Assembly: GCA_964484185.1 (NCBI GenBank) | Contig: CAZAEQ010000034.1 | Coordinates: forward strand, 1 to 48,294 | Length of the DNA: 48,294 bases | Source: F1-120-MAGs238 sp964484185 | GTDB taxonomy: Bacteria; Planctomycetota; Phycisphaerae; Phycisphaerales; UBA1924 | Reading direction: 5' to 3' | Shown: positions 9,216 through 16,483 of the stretch, one piece after another | How positions within the stretch are numbered: the first letter of the stretch is position 1 | Layout of the letters: each line of letters opens with the position of its first letter | The notes under the pieces: generated by a model | Databases searched by the model: none | What the model was told of the DNA's origin: nothing | What the model saw: only the letters and a program-made list of their open reading frames with translations | Position numbers and translations under genes: made by a program

Positions 9216-9322
9216 GCAGCCCTTCAGGCTGCTGAATCTTTTGAGCTACCGGGGGTTGCACTCGTCCGCAGGTGCGGACTCGTTTAACCCCCGTCTACTA
9301 ACTTTCAGGCCTTCGGCCTGAA
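9216..9322. repeat. Intergenic element with three consecutive hairpins
   Basis: The gap between the prepilin gene and lepA (9044-9338) contains three well-formed stems. GCAGCC/GGCTGC is at 9216-9221/9227-9232. A nested pair follows: outer GGGGGTT/AACCCCC (9251-9257/9286-9292) and inner GTCCGC/GCGGAC (9264-9269/9274-9279). The last is TTCAGGCC/GGCCTGAA (9304-9311/9315-9322) with a 3-nt loop. The organised multi-hairpin build suggests a dispersed repetitive extragenic element. The last hairpin sits 17 bp beyond the lepA stop codon and could end or protect its transcript, though no U-tract follows. The rest of the gap shows nothing recognisable. Confidence 0.7.
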
Positions 9323-9338
9323 GAGGGGAAAAACTGCT

Positions 9339-11351
9339 TTAGTCGCCTTGGTCGAGGACGGCCATGAAGGCTTCCTGCGGGATTTGCACTGAGCCGACGC
9401 TCTTCATGCGCTTCTTGCCTTCCTTCTGCTTTTCCAGAAGTTTGCGTTTGCGGCTTACGTCGCCGCCGTAACACTTCGAAAGCACATCTTTGCGGAAGGC
9501 CTTGATGGTTTCGCGGGCGATGATCTTGCCGCCGATTGCGGTTTGAAGCGGGATTTCGAACATGTGGCGGGGTATCTGTTCCTTGAGGCGTTTGAGCAGG
9601 CCGCGGCCGCGTTGTTCTGCGCGATCGCGGTGGACGATGCAGGCGAGAGCTTCGACGGGGTCGCCGTTGATCAGGATGTCCATCTTGACCAAGTTGTCTG
9701 CGCGGTAGGCAATTACCTCATAATCCATAGTCCCGTAGCCGGAGGTGAGGCTCTTCATCTTGTCGAAGTAGTCGTAGATGATTTCGGCGAGCGGGATCTC
9801 AAACTGGATCATGTCGCGCGAGGCGGAGACGAACTGCTGGGCCTTGAACGTGCCGCGGCGGTCGAGCGTGAGCTTCATCACGTCGCCGATGTATTCCTTG
9901 GGGATCATGATGTCGAGTTTGCAAATCGGTTCGCGGATTTCTTCGACGATGCCCATGTCGGGGAGGTCGCCGGGGTTGTGAACTTCGAGGAGCTGCATGC
10001 CCGGGCCTGGCGCGACATAGTGCAGAGCGTTTGGATCGACGGGGCGGACGACCTGGCTGTTTGCGCCGGTGATAGTCGAGCCGGTGCGAACGACGACTTG
10101 ATATGAGACGGTGGGCGCGGTCTGGACGATTTGGACGTGGCCTTCGCGCTCGAGTCGTTCCTGCACGATGTCCATGTGAAGGAGACCGAGGAAGCCGCAG
10201 CGGAAGCCGAAACCGAGCGCTTCAGAGTGCACGGGCTGGAAGGTGAAACTGGAATCGTTAAGGCTGAGACGTTCGACGGCTTCGCGGAGTTCTTCGAAGT
10301 CTGAACCCTTGCCATCGTCGCTGGTGGCGGGATAGAAATCGCAGAACACCATCTGCCGCGGCGGCTGATAACCAGCGAGCGGTTCGGTGGCCGGATCCTT
10401 TTCGAGCGTCATGGTGTCGCCGATGCGAACATCTTTGAGTGAGCGGATGGCGGCGACGACGTAGCCAGTTTCGCCGGGGCCGATCATGCCATCGGGAAGG
10501 CGATAGGGCTTGGGATTCATCTTGCCGATTTCAGTGACCTGGAATGTGCGGCCGACGCCCATCATGCGGATCTTGTCGCCGACTTTGAGCGTGCCGTCGA
10601 AGACGCGGACGTAGGTGATTACGCCGCGGTAGTCGTCGTATACGGCGTCGAAGATGAGGGCGCGAAGTTGATCGACAACAGGTTTGCGCGGGCAAGGCAT
10701 TTTCTCGCAGATGGCGGCGAGGAGCTGCGGGATGCCGATGCCGGATTTTGCGGAGACGAGCAAGCAGTCTTTGGCGGGGATGCCCAGGACCTGTTCGATT
10801 TCTTCGCGGACGACTTCGACCTGCGCGGAAGGGAGATCGATCTTGTTGATGACGGGGATGATCTCAAGATTTTCGTTGATAGCGAGGTAGGCGTTGACGA
10901 GGGTTTGAGCCTGGACACCTTGAGTTGCATCGACAACGAGGATCGCGCCTTCGCAGGCTTTGAGCGCGCGGGAGACTTCGTAGTTGAAATCGACGTGGCC
11001 CGGGGTGTCGATGAAGTTGAGCATGTAGAGGTTGCTGCCGTGCGTGGCGACATCTGCGCCGCCGGAACCCTTGGCTTCACCTTCGGCTGCATCGGACTCG
11101 AGCTCATCGGACTTTTCACCAGGGGTGTGGTGGTGGAAGACGGTGACGGCGGAAGCCTTGATGGTGATGCCGCGTTCGCGTTCGATGTCCATCGAGTCGA
11201 GAATCTGCTCGCGGGCTTCGCGGTCGGTGACTGCGTTGGTGGCCTGGAGAAGACGGTCAGCGAGCGTGGACTTTCCATGATCGATGTGAGCGATGATGGA
11301 GAAGTTGCGGATGAACTCGCGGGCGGGCTTGTTTGTAGTTGGTTCGGGCAT
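9339..11351 (-). CDS. lepA: Elongation factor 4 (LepA), ribosome-associated GTPase
   Basis: A 670-residue protein with all translational-GTPase motifs: AHIDHGKST (21-29), ERGITIK (60-65), FIDTPGHVDF (113-122) and NKIDLP (169-174). The LepA-specific blocks follow: LSLNDSSF, ALGFGFRCGFLGLLHMDIVQERLE, and the C-terminal signature KCYGGDVSRKRKLLEKQKEGKKRMK. LepA acts on stalled or mistranslocated ribosomes. It is longer than the usual ~600 residues because of two insertions: an acidic, Gly-rich one between switch I and the DTPG motif (about residues 73-106), and another in the domain after the FLGLLHMD block (about 25 residues, RTGSTITGANSQ to PGPGM). The active-site residues are intact. It is not in an operon with lepB as in E. 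coli. Confidence 0.97.
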   Translation of the reverse strand: MPEPTTNKPAREFIRNFSIIAHIDHGKSTLADRLLQATNAVTDREAREQILDSMDIERERGITIKASAVTVFHHHTPGEKSDELESDAAEGEAKGSGGADVATHGSNLYMLNFIDTPGHVDFNYEVSRALKACEGAILVVDATQGVQAQTLVNAYLAINENLEIIPVINKIDLPSAQVEVVREEIEQVLGIPAKDCLLVSAKSGIGIPQLLAAICEKMPCPRKPVVDQLRALIFDAVYDDYRGVITYVRVFDGTLKVGDKIRMMGVGRTFQVTEIGKMNPKPYRLPDGMIGPGETGYVVAAIRSLKDVRIGDTMTLEKDPATEPLAGYQPPRQMVFCDFYPATSDDGKGSDFEELREAVERLSLNDSSFTFQPVHSEALGFGFRCGFLGLLHMDIVQERLEREGHVQIVQTAPTVSYQVVVRTGSTITGANSQVVRPVDPNALHYVAPGPGMQLLEVHNPGDLPDMGIVEEIREPICKLDIMIPKEYIGDVMKLTLDRRGTFKAQQFVSASRDMIQFEIPLAEIIYDYFDKMKSLTSGYGTMDYEVIAYRADNLVKMDILINGDPVEALACIVHRDRAEQRGRGLLKRLKEQIPRHMFEIPLQTAIGGKIIARETIKAFRKDVLSKCYGGDVSRKRKLLEKQKEGKKRMKSVGSVQIPQEAFMAVLDQGD

Positions 11352-11415
11352 TGGGGTTTATTGTAGGGGGCGGAAGTTGTGTCGAAGGGAGGAGATTGCG
11401 GGGAGGAAAATACAG

Positions 11416-11451
11416 ATAGGACGTATAGGTCGTATAGGACTGATAGGACCT
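11416..11451. repeat. Four-copy 9-bp tandem repeat (ATAGGNCNN)
   Basis: Units ATAGGACGT, ATAGGTCGT, ATAGGACTG and ATAGGACCT run head to tail at 11416-11451, about 65 bp upstream of the lepA start codon. TAGG and CCTA elements also allow local self-pairing. The surrounding gap (11352-11580) otherwise shows only AG-rich sequence. Confidence 0.75.
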
Positions 11452-11544
11452 ATTTAGAGGCAAGACAGGAGCAAGGCAGATTTGAAATCTCAGGGGAGCA
11501 GGAAGGAAAGGCGAAAAGTGGAGGCGAAGAGCGGGAGTTTGAAA

Positions 11545-11596
11545 TTTCTAAGGAGGCCAAGTGTTTCTAAGGAGGCCAATTTAGTTGGCCGCCTTA
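11545..11596 (-). repeat. Duplicated arm and terminator-like hairpin at a gene end
   Basis: TTTCTAAGGAGGCCAA occurs twice (11545-11560 and 11564-11579), separated by 3 bp. TTGGCCGCCTTA (11585-11596) is the inverted partner of both, with one mismatch. The adjacent pair forms a 12-bp stem with a 5-nt loop. On the minus strand this hairpin spans the stop codon (11581-11583) of the gene above it. There is no U-tract, so it is only terminator-like. The second arm could pair as an alternative. Confidence 0.6.
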
Positions 11597-12132
11597 GGTT
11601 TTTGGCTTGAAATCGAGGGTTCGGGGGTTGGAAGTTGGGTTGGCGAGGCTGGGAGGGACCAGATCCAGGCGCGTTTGGGGCTGCTGCGGTCAAGGCGGCT
11701 TTCGATGTTGAGAGCTGTCTTTGCGCGGCGGAGGGTTCGGGAGGAGATGCCGAGAGTTTGGGCGGTTGCGATGAGTTCAGAGGCGGGGCGTTCGCCGTCG
11801 GCGAGTTCGTTGAGGAGGAATTCGACAGCATCATCGCGGTCGGGTGAGGCGTGGTCAGATGTGCGGTTGGCGGCTTCGGCGATGCGGACCATTCGGGAAC
11901 GCGTGCGTTCGAAGAGGGCGTGGGCGCGAAGGAGTGCCGCGGCGGCCTGGTCTGAGGGGTCTTCGGCGATTTTTTGATTGAGGAGCTTGTTGAGCTCGAG
12001 TTGCTGGAAGATGGAGTAGGAATCGAGGAAGGAAGTCCACTTTGGATCGGTGACTTCGAGAGGTGCAGTTTCGATGAGGGACTGCTTGAGGAGGGTGAAA
12101 ACGTCGTTGAGTTGATTGGGTTCGGTTTGCAT
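11581..12132 (-). CDS. Small helix-turn-helix protein resembling the C-terminus of mobile-element primases
   Basis: A 183-residue protein. Residues 101-160 (DAVEFLLNELADGERPASEL, then AQTLGISSRTLRRAKTALNI and a WIWSLP end) closely match the C-terminal winged-helix region that I recall from phage or plasmid AAA/DnaB-type primase-helicases. The helix-turn-helix lies at about 115-143. The N-terminal 90 residues are helical and Gln/Ala-rich, with no ATPase motif. It may be a stand-alone DNA-binding protein derived from such a primase, or a free-standing Planctomycete version; the sequence cannot decide. It lies in a short accessory patch beside toxin-antitoxin remnants. Its stop codon lies inside a hairpin. 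Confidence 0.6.
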   Translation of the reverse strand: MQTEPNQLNDVFTLLKQSLIETAPLEVTDPKWTSFLDSYSIFQQLELNKLLNQKIAEDPSDQAAAALLRAHALFERTRSRMVRIAEAANRTSDHASPDRDDAVEFLLNELADGERPASELIATAQTLGISSRTLRRAKTALNIESRLDRSSPKRAWIWSLPASPTQLPTPEPSISSQKPKAAN

Positions 12133-12313
12133 GAGTGCAGATTAGGGTATGGATGGGGTGTCTGTCAAGAGAAAAGGTGAAAGTATTGGTGGGGGAAGGT
12201 AAAAAGATGGTGCTAACCTTGCAAATAAAGTCCTATAACCGATATTGGTTTTTCGAATGATTCGTTTGTTGCTTTTGTTTCGTTTAGTCGATAAACTCTA
12301 GTAGAGGTGAACG

Positions 12314-12763
12314 ATGCGGTTGAATGACAATGTACGAGAGCCGGTGATTCCGAGCGAGAGCGATGTTGATCTTGCGCGGAAGATGATGCCGCATTTTCAG
12401 CGAAATGGGGATTCCAAGAAAGTGAATGTGCGTGTGGGCGGTGGCGAGCAAGTAGAACTTCCAGAGGTGGCGGTTGAGTTGCTCGTTCGAATATTGGGGC
12501 AGCTTGCGGCGGGGAATGCCGTGACGCTGATGCCCGTACACAAAGCGCTGACTACACAGGAGGCGGCTGATATTTTAGGTGTATCGCGTCCTTTTGTTGT
12601 TGCGCAGATGGATTCGGGGAAGATCCCGTATCGCAAGGTTGGAACGCATCGGCGCGTGATGGTGAAGGATCTGGTGGATTACAAGCGCAAGATGGATGCG
12701 GCTCGCGAGCAGTCATTGGATGAACTTGCGGCGGAGGGTCAACGGCTTGGGCTGGGCTATTAG
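12314..12763 (+). CDS. HTH (excisionase-family) antitoxin of a PIN-domain toxin system
   Basis: A 149-residue protein with a MerR/excisionase-type DNA-binding domain at about 79-125 (TTQEAADILGVSRPFV, then KIPYRKVGTHRRVMVKDL). The N-terminal half carries LPEVAVELLVRILGQLAAG, as in HTH antitoxins paired with PIN toxins. The start is supported by AGAGGTG at 12303-12309 before ATG 12314. The upstream DNA has a small palindrome, CTCTA-G-TAGAG (12296-12306), overlapping the ribosome site; it could serve autoregulation. The partner toxin follows after 29 bp but is truncated, so this antitoxin now seems to be an orphan. Confidence 0.85.
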   Translation: MRLNDNVREPVIPSESDVDLARKMMPHFQRNGDSKKVNVRVGGGEQVELPEVAVELLVRILGQLAAGNAVTLMPVHKALTTQEAADILGVSRPFVVAQMDSGKIPYRKVGTHRRVMVKDLVDYKRKMDAAREQSLDELAAEGQRLGLGY

Positions 12764-12792
12764 CGAAGAATTTTGGTATGCTTTGACCGCCG

Positions 12793-12981
12793 ATGGCGAA
12801 TTTTTCAGCTGTTCTTGATGCCTGCGTTCTGTACCCAGCACCGTTACGCGACTTGCTGTTGCGGCTCGCGACGGGGGGTTTGTTTGACGCGCGATGGACC
12901 CACCAGCGCGGAAATGGGGTGCGTCGAACACTGTTGGTGTGGAGGAGTGGTTGGTGTGCCTCGGGCGAATCAGCAGGGTGA
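12793..12981 (+). pseudogene. Truncated PIN-domain toxin
   Basis: The first ~36 residues (MANFSAVLDACVLYPAPLRD, then LLLRLATGGLFDARWT) are a clear N-terminus of the PIN toxin family that accompanies HTH antitoxins: VLDACVLYPAPLR holds the first catalytic Asp. Family members run to about 180-200 residues with further acidic residues for metal-dependent RNA cleavage. Here the match stops near base 12900, the rest is unrelated, and a stop follows at residue 63. The reading frame ends inside the 3' end of the convergent dockerin-hydrolase gene. The toxin is almost certainly inactive. Confidence 0.8.
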
Positions 12982-14451
12982 GCTGAAGGCGTTGACGAAG
13001 TCGAGGTAGTCGAAGAAGTCGATTGTGATGTCGTTGTTGATGTCGGCGCTTGGGTGTGAAGAGGAGAATGCTTCGACGAAGTCGAGGTAATCGAAGAAGT
13101 CGATTGAGTTGTCGCGGTTGAAATCGGCGAGGCAGGGTGTTGGCTGGAGGAGCGTGTTTTCAGTGGGCGTGAGGGCTTGGTTTTCGGTTGTGTTGAAAGT
13201 TGCGATGATGGCGAAGTAGGAGTAGTGGGGGACCGTCGCAGTGAGTGATGAGGTTTGGAGGATGAGTGTTGAAGCGCGGAGGTCGTAGATGCTGCGGATG
13301 GGAGCTTGGCTTGCGTAGATGCGGTAGGAAGTTGCGGTCGGGGCGGCGGACCACGTGAGATGGGTGCCGCTGATGTCGGGAGTTGCGGCGAGGTTGGTGA
13401 CTTGGTTCTGGTCGATTTGTTGGCGGGCGATTGCGAAGAGACCGAGTGCGGCGGAAATGGAAGCTTGAGAGCCGGCGGGGACATCGGTGATGAAGACTGC
13501 GGTGAGGGCGCGGCGGCGGTCGACCCACATGAAACTGCCCCATGCGCCTGCACCAACGATTTCTTCTACGTAGTTGTTTGCCGGATTGGTAGCGGGGTAT
13601 TCGGCGAGGATCCAATCGCCGAAGCCATAGTCGGGTTGCTGGCCGTAGGGGTAGAGCGGGTGGGTTGGCGGCCAGGGACTGGCGAGGACGGGGAGGCCGC
13701 GGGTTGTGTTGAGGAAGAAGGTTTGGGTGGCGGATGGAGAGAGGACTTGCTGGCCGTTGTATGTGCCGCCGTCGATGATCATTTGTGCGTAGCGGATGGT
13801 TTCATCGGCAGAGCTGCGTGCGCCGCCGGCGATGGCAGGATTGGGGTCGAACTCAAGGTAGTCGGCGTCGGGCATGTTGCACAGGTTGAAGATGCGAGTG
13901 CTCGCGAGGGCGAACCACGATTGGCCGGAACGGATTTCGCAGAGGCGACCGACGGATTGCATGCCGCTGCCGTCGTATTCGAGGTTGGTGCCGGGGACGA
14001 ATGCAGGCGCGCCGTAGAGGCCGATGCGAGTGACGGATTCTGCGAGTGTGAAGCGGCGGTCGATTTCGTAGGGGAGTGGAGAGTGGATTCCGTGGCGCAT
14101 GCCGAAGCAGTCGGTGACAGTGGGGTCGCCGATACCGGAGTTGTTGAAGAAGGGGAGCGTGTCGCCGATGCGATCGGAGAGGGAGATGTGGCCGCTGTCT
14201 ACGAGGGAAAGGACGACTCCGGCGGAAATGGTTTTGGTGAATGAGGCGAGGTGGGTTTTGGTGTTGTAGTTGATGTCGCCGGATTGGAAGCGGTAAATCT
14301 CGCGACCGTTTTGGCGCATGATGACGGCGACGTGATTGTTGAGGTTGGGGAGTTCAGAGTTCAGGAGCGCGGTCGCGGAGGAGAAGTCGTAGGGTTGGGC
14401 GATGGCTATACAGGAGATGGAGCAGGAGAGGATTGGGGCGGATAGTTTCAT
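12970..14451 (-). CDS. Secreted serine hydrolase (beta-lactamase fold) with FN3-like and GC-type dockerin-like domains
   Basis: A 493-residue protein with a signal peptide MKLSAPILSCSISCIAIA/Q. The hydrolase domain (about 20-365) has the nucleophile motif S70-F-T-K73 in LASFTKTISAG. A Tyr motif, Y159-D-G-S, stands where class C enzymes have YxN, and GAGAWGSF is a candidate third motif. This places it in the beta-lactamase/D-aminopeptidase/esterase (serine hydrolase) superfamily; the substrate is unknown. An FN3-like beta-sandwich (about 366-430, THLTWSAAPTATSYRIYAS) follows. Residues 440-493 are the 54-residue Cys-bracketed DFFDYLDFV module. The next dockerin-tailed gene lies 116 bp upstream on the same strand, suggesting joint export. 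Confidence 0.88.
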   Translation of the reverse strand: MKLSAPILSCSISCIAIAQPYDFSSATALLNSELPNLNNHVAVIMRQNGREIYRFQSGDINYNTKTHLASFTKTISAGVVLSLVDSGHISLSDRIGDTLPFFNNSGIGDPTVTDCFGMRHGIHSPLPYEIDRRFTLAESVTRIGLYGAPAFVPGTNLEYDGSGMQSVGRLCEIRSGQSWFALASTRIFNLCNMPDADYLEFDPNPAIAGGARSSADETIRYAQMIIDGGTYNGQQVLSPSATQTFFLNTTRGLPVLASPWPPTHPLYPYGQQPDYGFGDWILAEYPATNPANNYVEEIVGAGAWGSFMWVDRRRALTAVFITDVPAGSQASISAALGLFAIARQQIDQNQVTNLAATPDISGTHLTWSAAPTATSYRIYASQAPIRSIYDLRASTLILQTSSLTATVPHYSYFAIIATFNTTENQALTPTENTLLQPTPCLADFNRDNSIDFFDYLDFVEAFSSSHPSADINNDITIDFFDYLDFVNAFSSPC

Positions 14452-14567
14452 GGTTCGTGCTCGATGCGATTCGACCAGTGCGAGCAGAACGATTCATCGG
14501 ATGACTTATTTCATGGATGGAGGAATTGGCGTGGATTATGGGGAAATGTCCCGATAATGCGCTGTAT

Positions 14568-15836
14568 TCAGCATGGATCGGTGAAGGCGGCAACGAAGTC
14601 GAGGTAGTCGAAGAGGTCGATGGCGCCATCGCGATTGAAGTCGGCATCTATGCGATTGTCCGCGAAGTCGGCAACGAAATCGAGGTAGTCGAAGAAATCG
14701 ACTGTGTAGTCGAGGTTGTAGTCAGAGGGGCAGAGCGGCGGGAGGGTGACAAGGAATGAGACTGCTGCGCTGTTGTAGATGCCCAAGCCGGAGAGGATTG
14801 TGCCGTCGGCGGATATGCCGCGGACATGCGTGAGATTCCAGCCTGTGAGGTCGGTGCCCAGAGAGGCGAGGAGATCGGCGAGGAGGCGTGGGCTGTTTGG
14901 ATGATTCCAAAGAATTGCGCGACGAGCGTTGATATCGGCAGGCTGGTCAAAGCCACCGATCAATGAGCCGTTGGCGGAAACGCAGGTTGCCTGGCAGGAG
15001 ACACCGGGAGTTGCGGCGGAAAGTTCTGTAAGACCGCGGAGCGGGTGCCAGGAAAATGCGCGGAAGAATGTAGAGTTGGCGATGTTCTGATTCCAGCCGA
15101 CCACCGTGCCTCCGTTGTCGGAGACAGAGACAGCGCTTGCGGAGACTGCGCCGGGGAGGAGTCCGAGAGATTGCGGGGGTTCGCTGCCGCGCCAGCGCAC
15201 CGCGTGGGTGTTGGGGTCGGATTGGAACGATGCGCGGCCGACGGCGATACCGCCATCAGCGCTGATGCCAAAGGGGGTGGCGGAGTTGTAGATGCCGCGG
15301 CTGAGGGTGGTGATGGTGATAGATGGAGAGAGAGTCCAGCGAACAGGATTGATGCCGATGCTGCCGACCACGTAGTGACTGTCTGGAGTGATGTCGAAGG
15401 CTGCGCTGTAAGTCGATTGGTCGAGAGGGGCTAGATCGACGAGAGCGTTGTTTGAATTCCAGAGCGTTGCGTGCGAAATGCCGGAAACGTTCGAGGATGT
15501 GCCGACAGTGGCGCGGCCGGCGGCTACGTTGCTCGAGGCGTAAGCAAAACCGGAGGTGTTAAAAGTGTTGATGCTGGAGAGCGGCGGGAGCGAGACGTAG
15601 TTGCCATCTAAGAGTGGAGTGAGTCGCGCGACCGCACCGAGTGTGACTGGAACGCCAGAGGGCGGAATGGTTGTATTGCCGTAGCCGCTGATGGTGAGGC
15701 CATCGGAGGAAACGGAGTTGGTCCAGCCGCCGTTTGGGGGTGGACCGTTGAGGGCACCGAGGGAACGGATGGTGGGTGCGGCCAGAGCGGTGGAGGATGC
15801 GAGGAGGAGGATGGCGATGGAGGTACGAGTTTCCAT
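14568..15836 (-). CDS. Secreted HAF-repeat-like protein with GC-type dockerin-like C-terminus
   Basis: The start at 15836 gives METRTSIAILLLASSTALAA, a clean signal peptide; a GTG at 15866 would add ten residues before it. The 422-residue product consists of repeats with the pattern GISADGxxxVGxxxxxxxxxAxxW (for example FGISADGGIAVG, VSVSDNGGTVVGW, CVSANGSLIGG). This is the style of HAF/PEP-CTERM-associated extracellular repeats, predicted to form a beta-propeller. Residues 369-422 are the 54-residue Cys-bracketed dockerin-like module. No enzyme motif is visible; a surface or matrix role is inferred from its neighbours and tail. Confidence 0.82.
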   Translation of the reverse strand: METRTSIAILLLASSTALAAPTIRSLGALNGPPPNGGWTNSVSSDGLTISGYGNTTIPPSGVPVTLGAVARLTPLLDGNYVSLPPLSSINTFNTSGFAYASSNVAAGRATVGTSSNVSGISHATLWNSNNALVDLAPLDQSTYSAAFDITPDSHYVVGSIGINPVRWTLSPSITITTLSRGIYNSATPFGISADGGIAVGRASFQSDPNTHAVRWRGSEPPQSLGLLPGAVSASAVSVSDNGGTVVGWNQNIANSTFFRAFSWHPLRGLTELSAATPGVSCQATCVSANGSLIGGFDQPADINARRAILWNHPNSPRLLADLLASLGTDLTGWNLTHVRGISADGTILSGLGIYNSAAVSFLVTLPPLCPSDYNLDYTVDFFDYLDFVADFADNRIDADFNRDGAIDLFDYLDFVAAFTDPC

Positions 15837-16006
15837 GGTGAGATTTGTACAGGTGTGTGCAAACACGGTTGCAGTAATAAATGGGCGCCAATATTAAGAA
15901 TCGGGGGAGGTAGCCGGGAGTGGCGGCAGCGAGGAGACTTGAGAGCTTCATGGGAAGGGGGTCGCCGCGATCGGATGTGCAATCAAAGCTGATTTTTAGT
16001 CTCTCT

Positions 16007-16408
16007 TCAATCCCAGGGACGGAGTTTGGCGGCGGCTTTGATCAGAGCGACAGTGTTTTTGCTGGTGGCCGCCGCGTGATCTGGGATTTTCATGAAGCGC
16101 TTATTTTTGCCGGAGCCGTAGAGGAGGCGGTGAGGGTCGGGGAGAGCTGCGCCGTGGATGAAGGAGAGGAGGACTTGGTTTTTCTTGAGTTCGATCATGC
16201 AGATGTTGCCGCCGATGGAGCGGAAAAAGGAGTCGTTGTGGAAGTAGCAGAGGACGTGAAATTTGATGGCTTCGGTCGCGGAGGGTGCGGCGGAGAGGAT
16301 GGTTTTGCGGAGGGTGCGGACGAGTTTGCGGGTCGGCGCGGATTCGGTGAGGAGATGTTGGGAGAGGGTTTTTGATGGGAGGCGGATGGGTTTGGATGCA
16401 GCGGGCAT
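16007..16408 (-). CDS. DUF1801-domain protein
   Basis: The start at 16408 gives a 133-residue protein beginning MPAASKPIRLPSKTLSQHLL. The frame is open further upstream, but the extra residues would overlap the divergent promoter region. Family features are TLRKTILSAAPSATEAIKF, a central ICMIELKKNQVLLSFIHGAAL, DPHRLLYGSGKNKRFMKI and a C-terminal VALIKAAAKL. DUF1801 proteins (YdhG-like) are small cytoplasmic proteins of uncertain role, some proposed as iron chaperones. It is divergent from the DUF481 porin-like gene with a 75-bp gap. Confidence 0.85.
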   Translation of the reverse strand: MPAASKPIRLPSKTLSQHLLTESAPTRKLVRTLRKTILSAAPSATEAIKFHVLCYFHNDSFFRSIGGNICMIELKKNQVLLSFIHGAALPDPHRLLYGSGKNKRFMKIPDHAAATSKNTVALIKAAAKLRPWD

Positions 16409-16483
16409 GAGAGAGGATATTCGAGTGTTGGCGGAGGGTGAAGCGAGTATGATCGGCCCCTCGAAAAAGAAAGTGAGAGACAG

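Noticed and set aside
9001..9261. Minus-strand frame of 86 codons upstream of the prepilin gene
   Set aside because: It overlaps the prepilin start in another frame and part of the hairpin element; no coding signature.
12552..13556. Minus-strand frame of about 330 codons over the toxin-antitoxin area
   Set aside because: It overlaps the HTH antitoxin and the hydrolase tail in a different frame; Ser/Pro/Thr-rich composition is typical of a shadow frame.
13306..14244. Long plus-strand frame (about 310 codons) opposite the serine hydrolase
   Set aside because: The minus-strand gene has a signal peptide, SxxK motif and dockerin tail; the antisense product is Gly/Glu/Ala-rich without domains.
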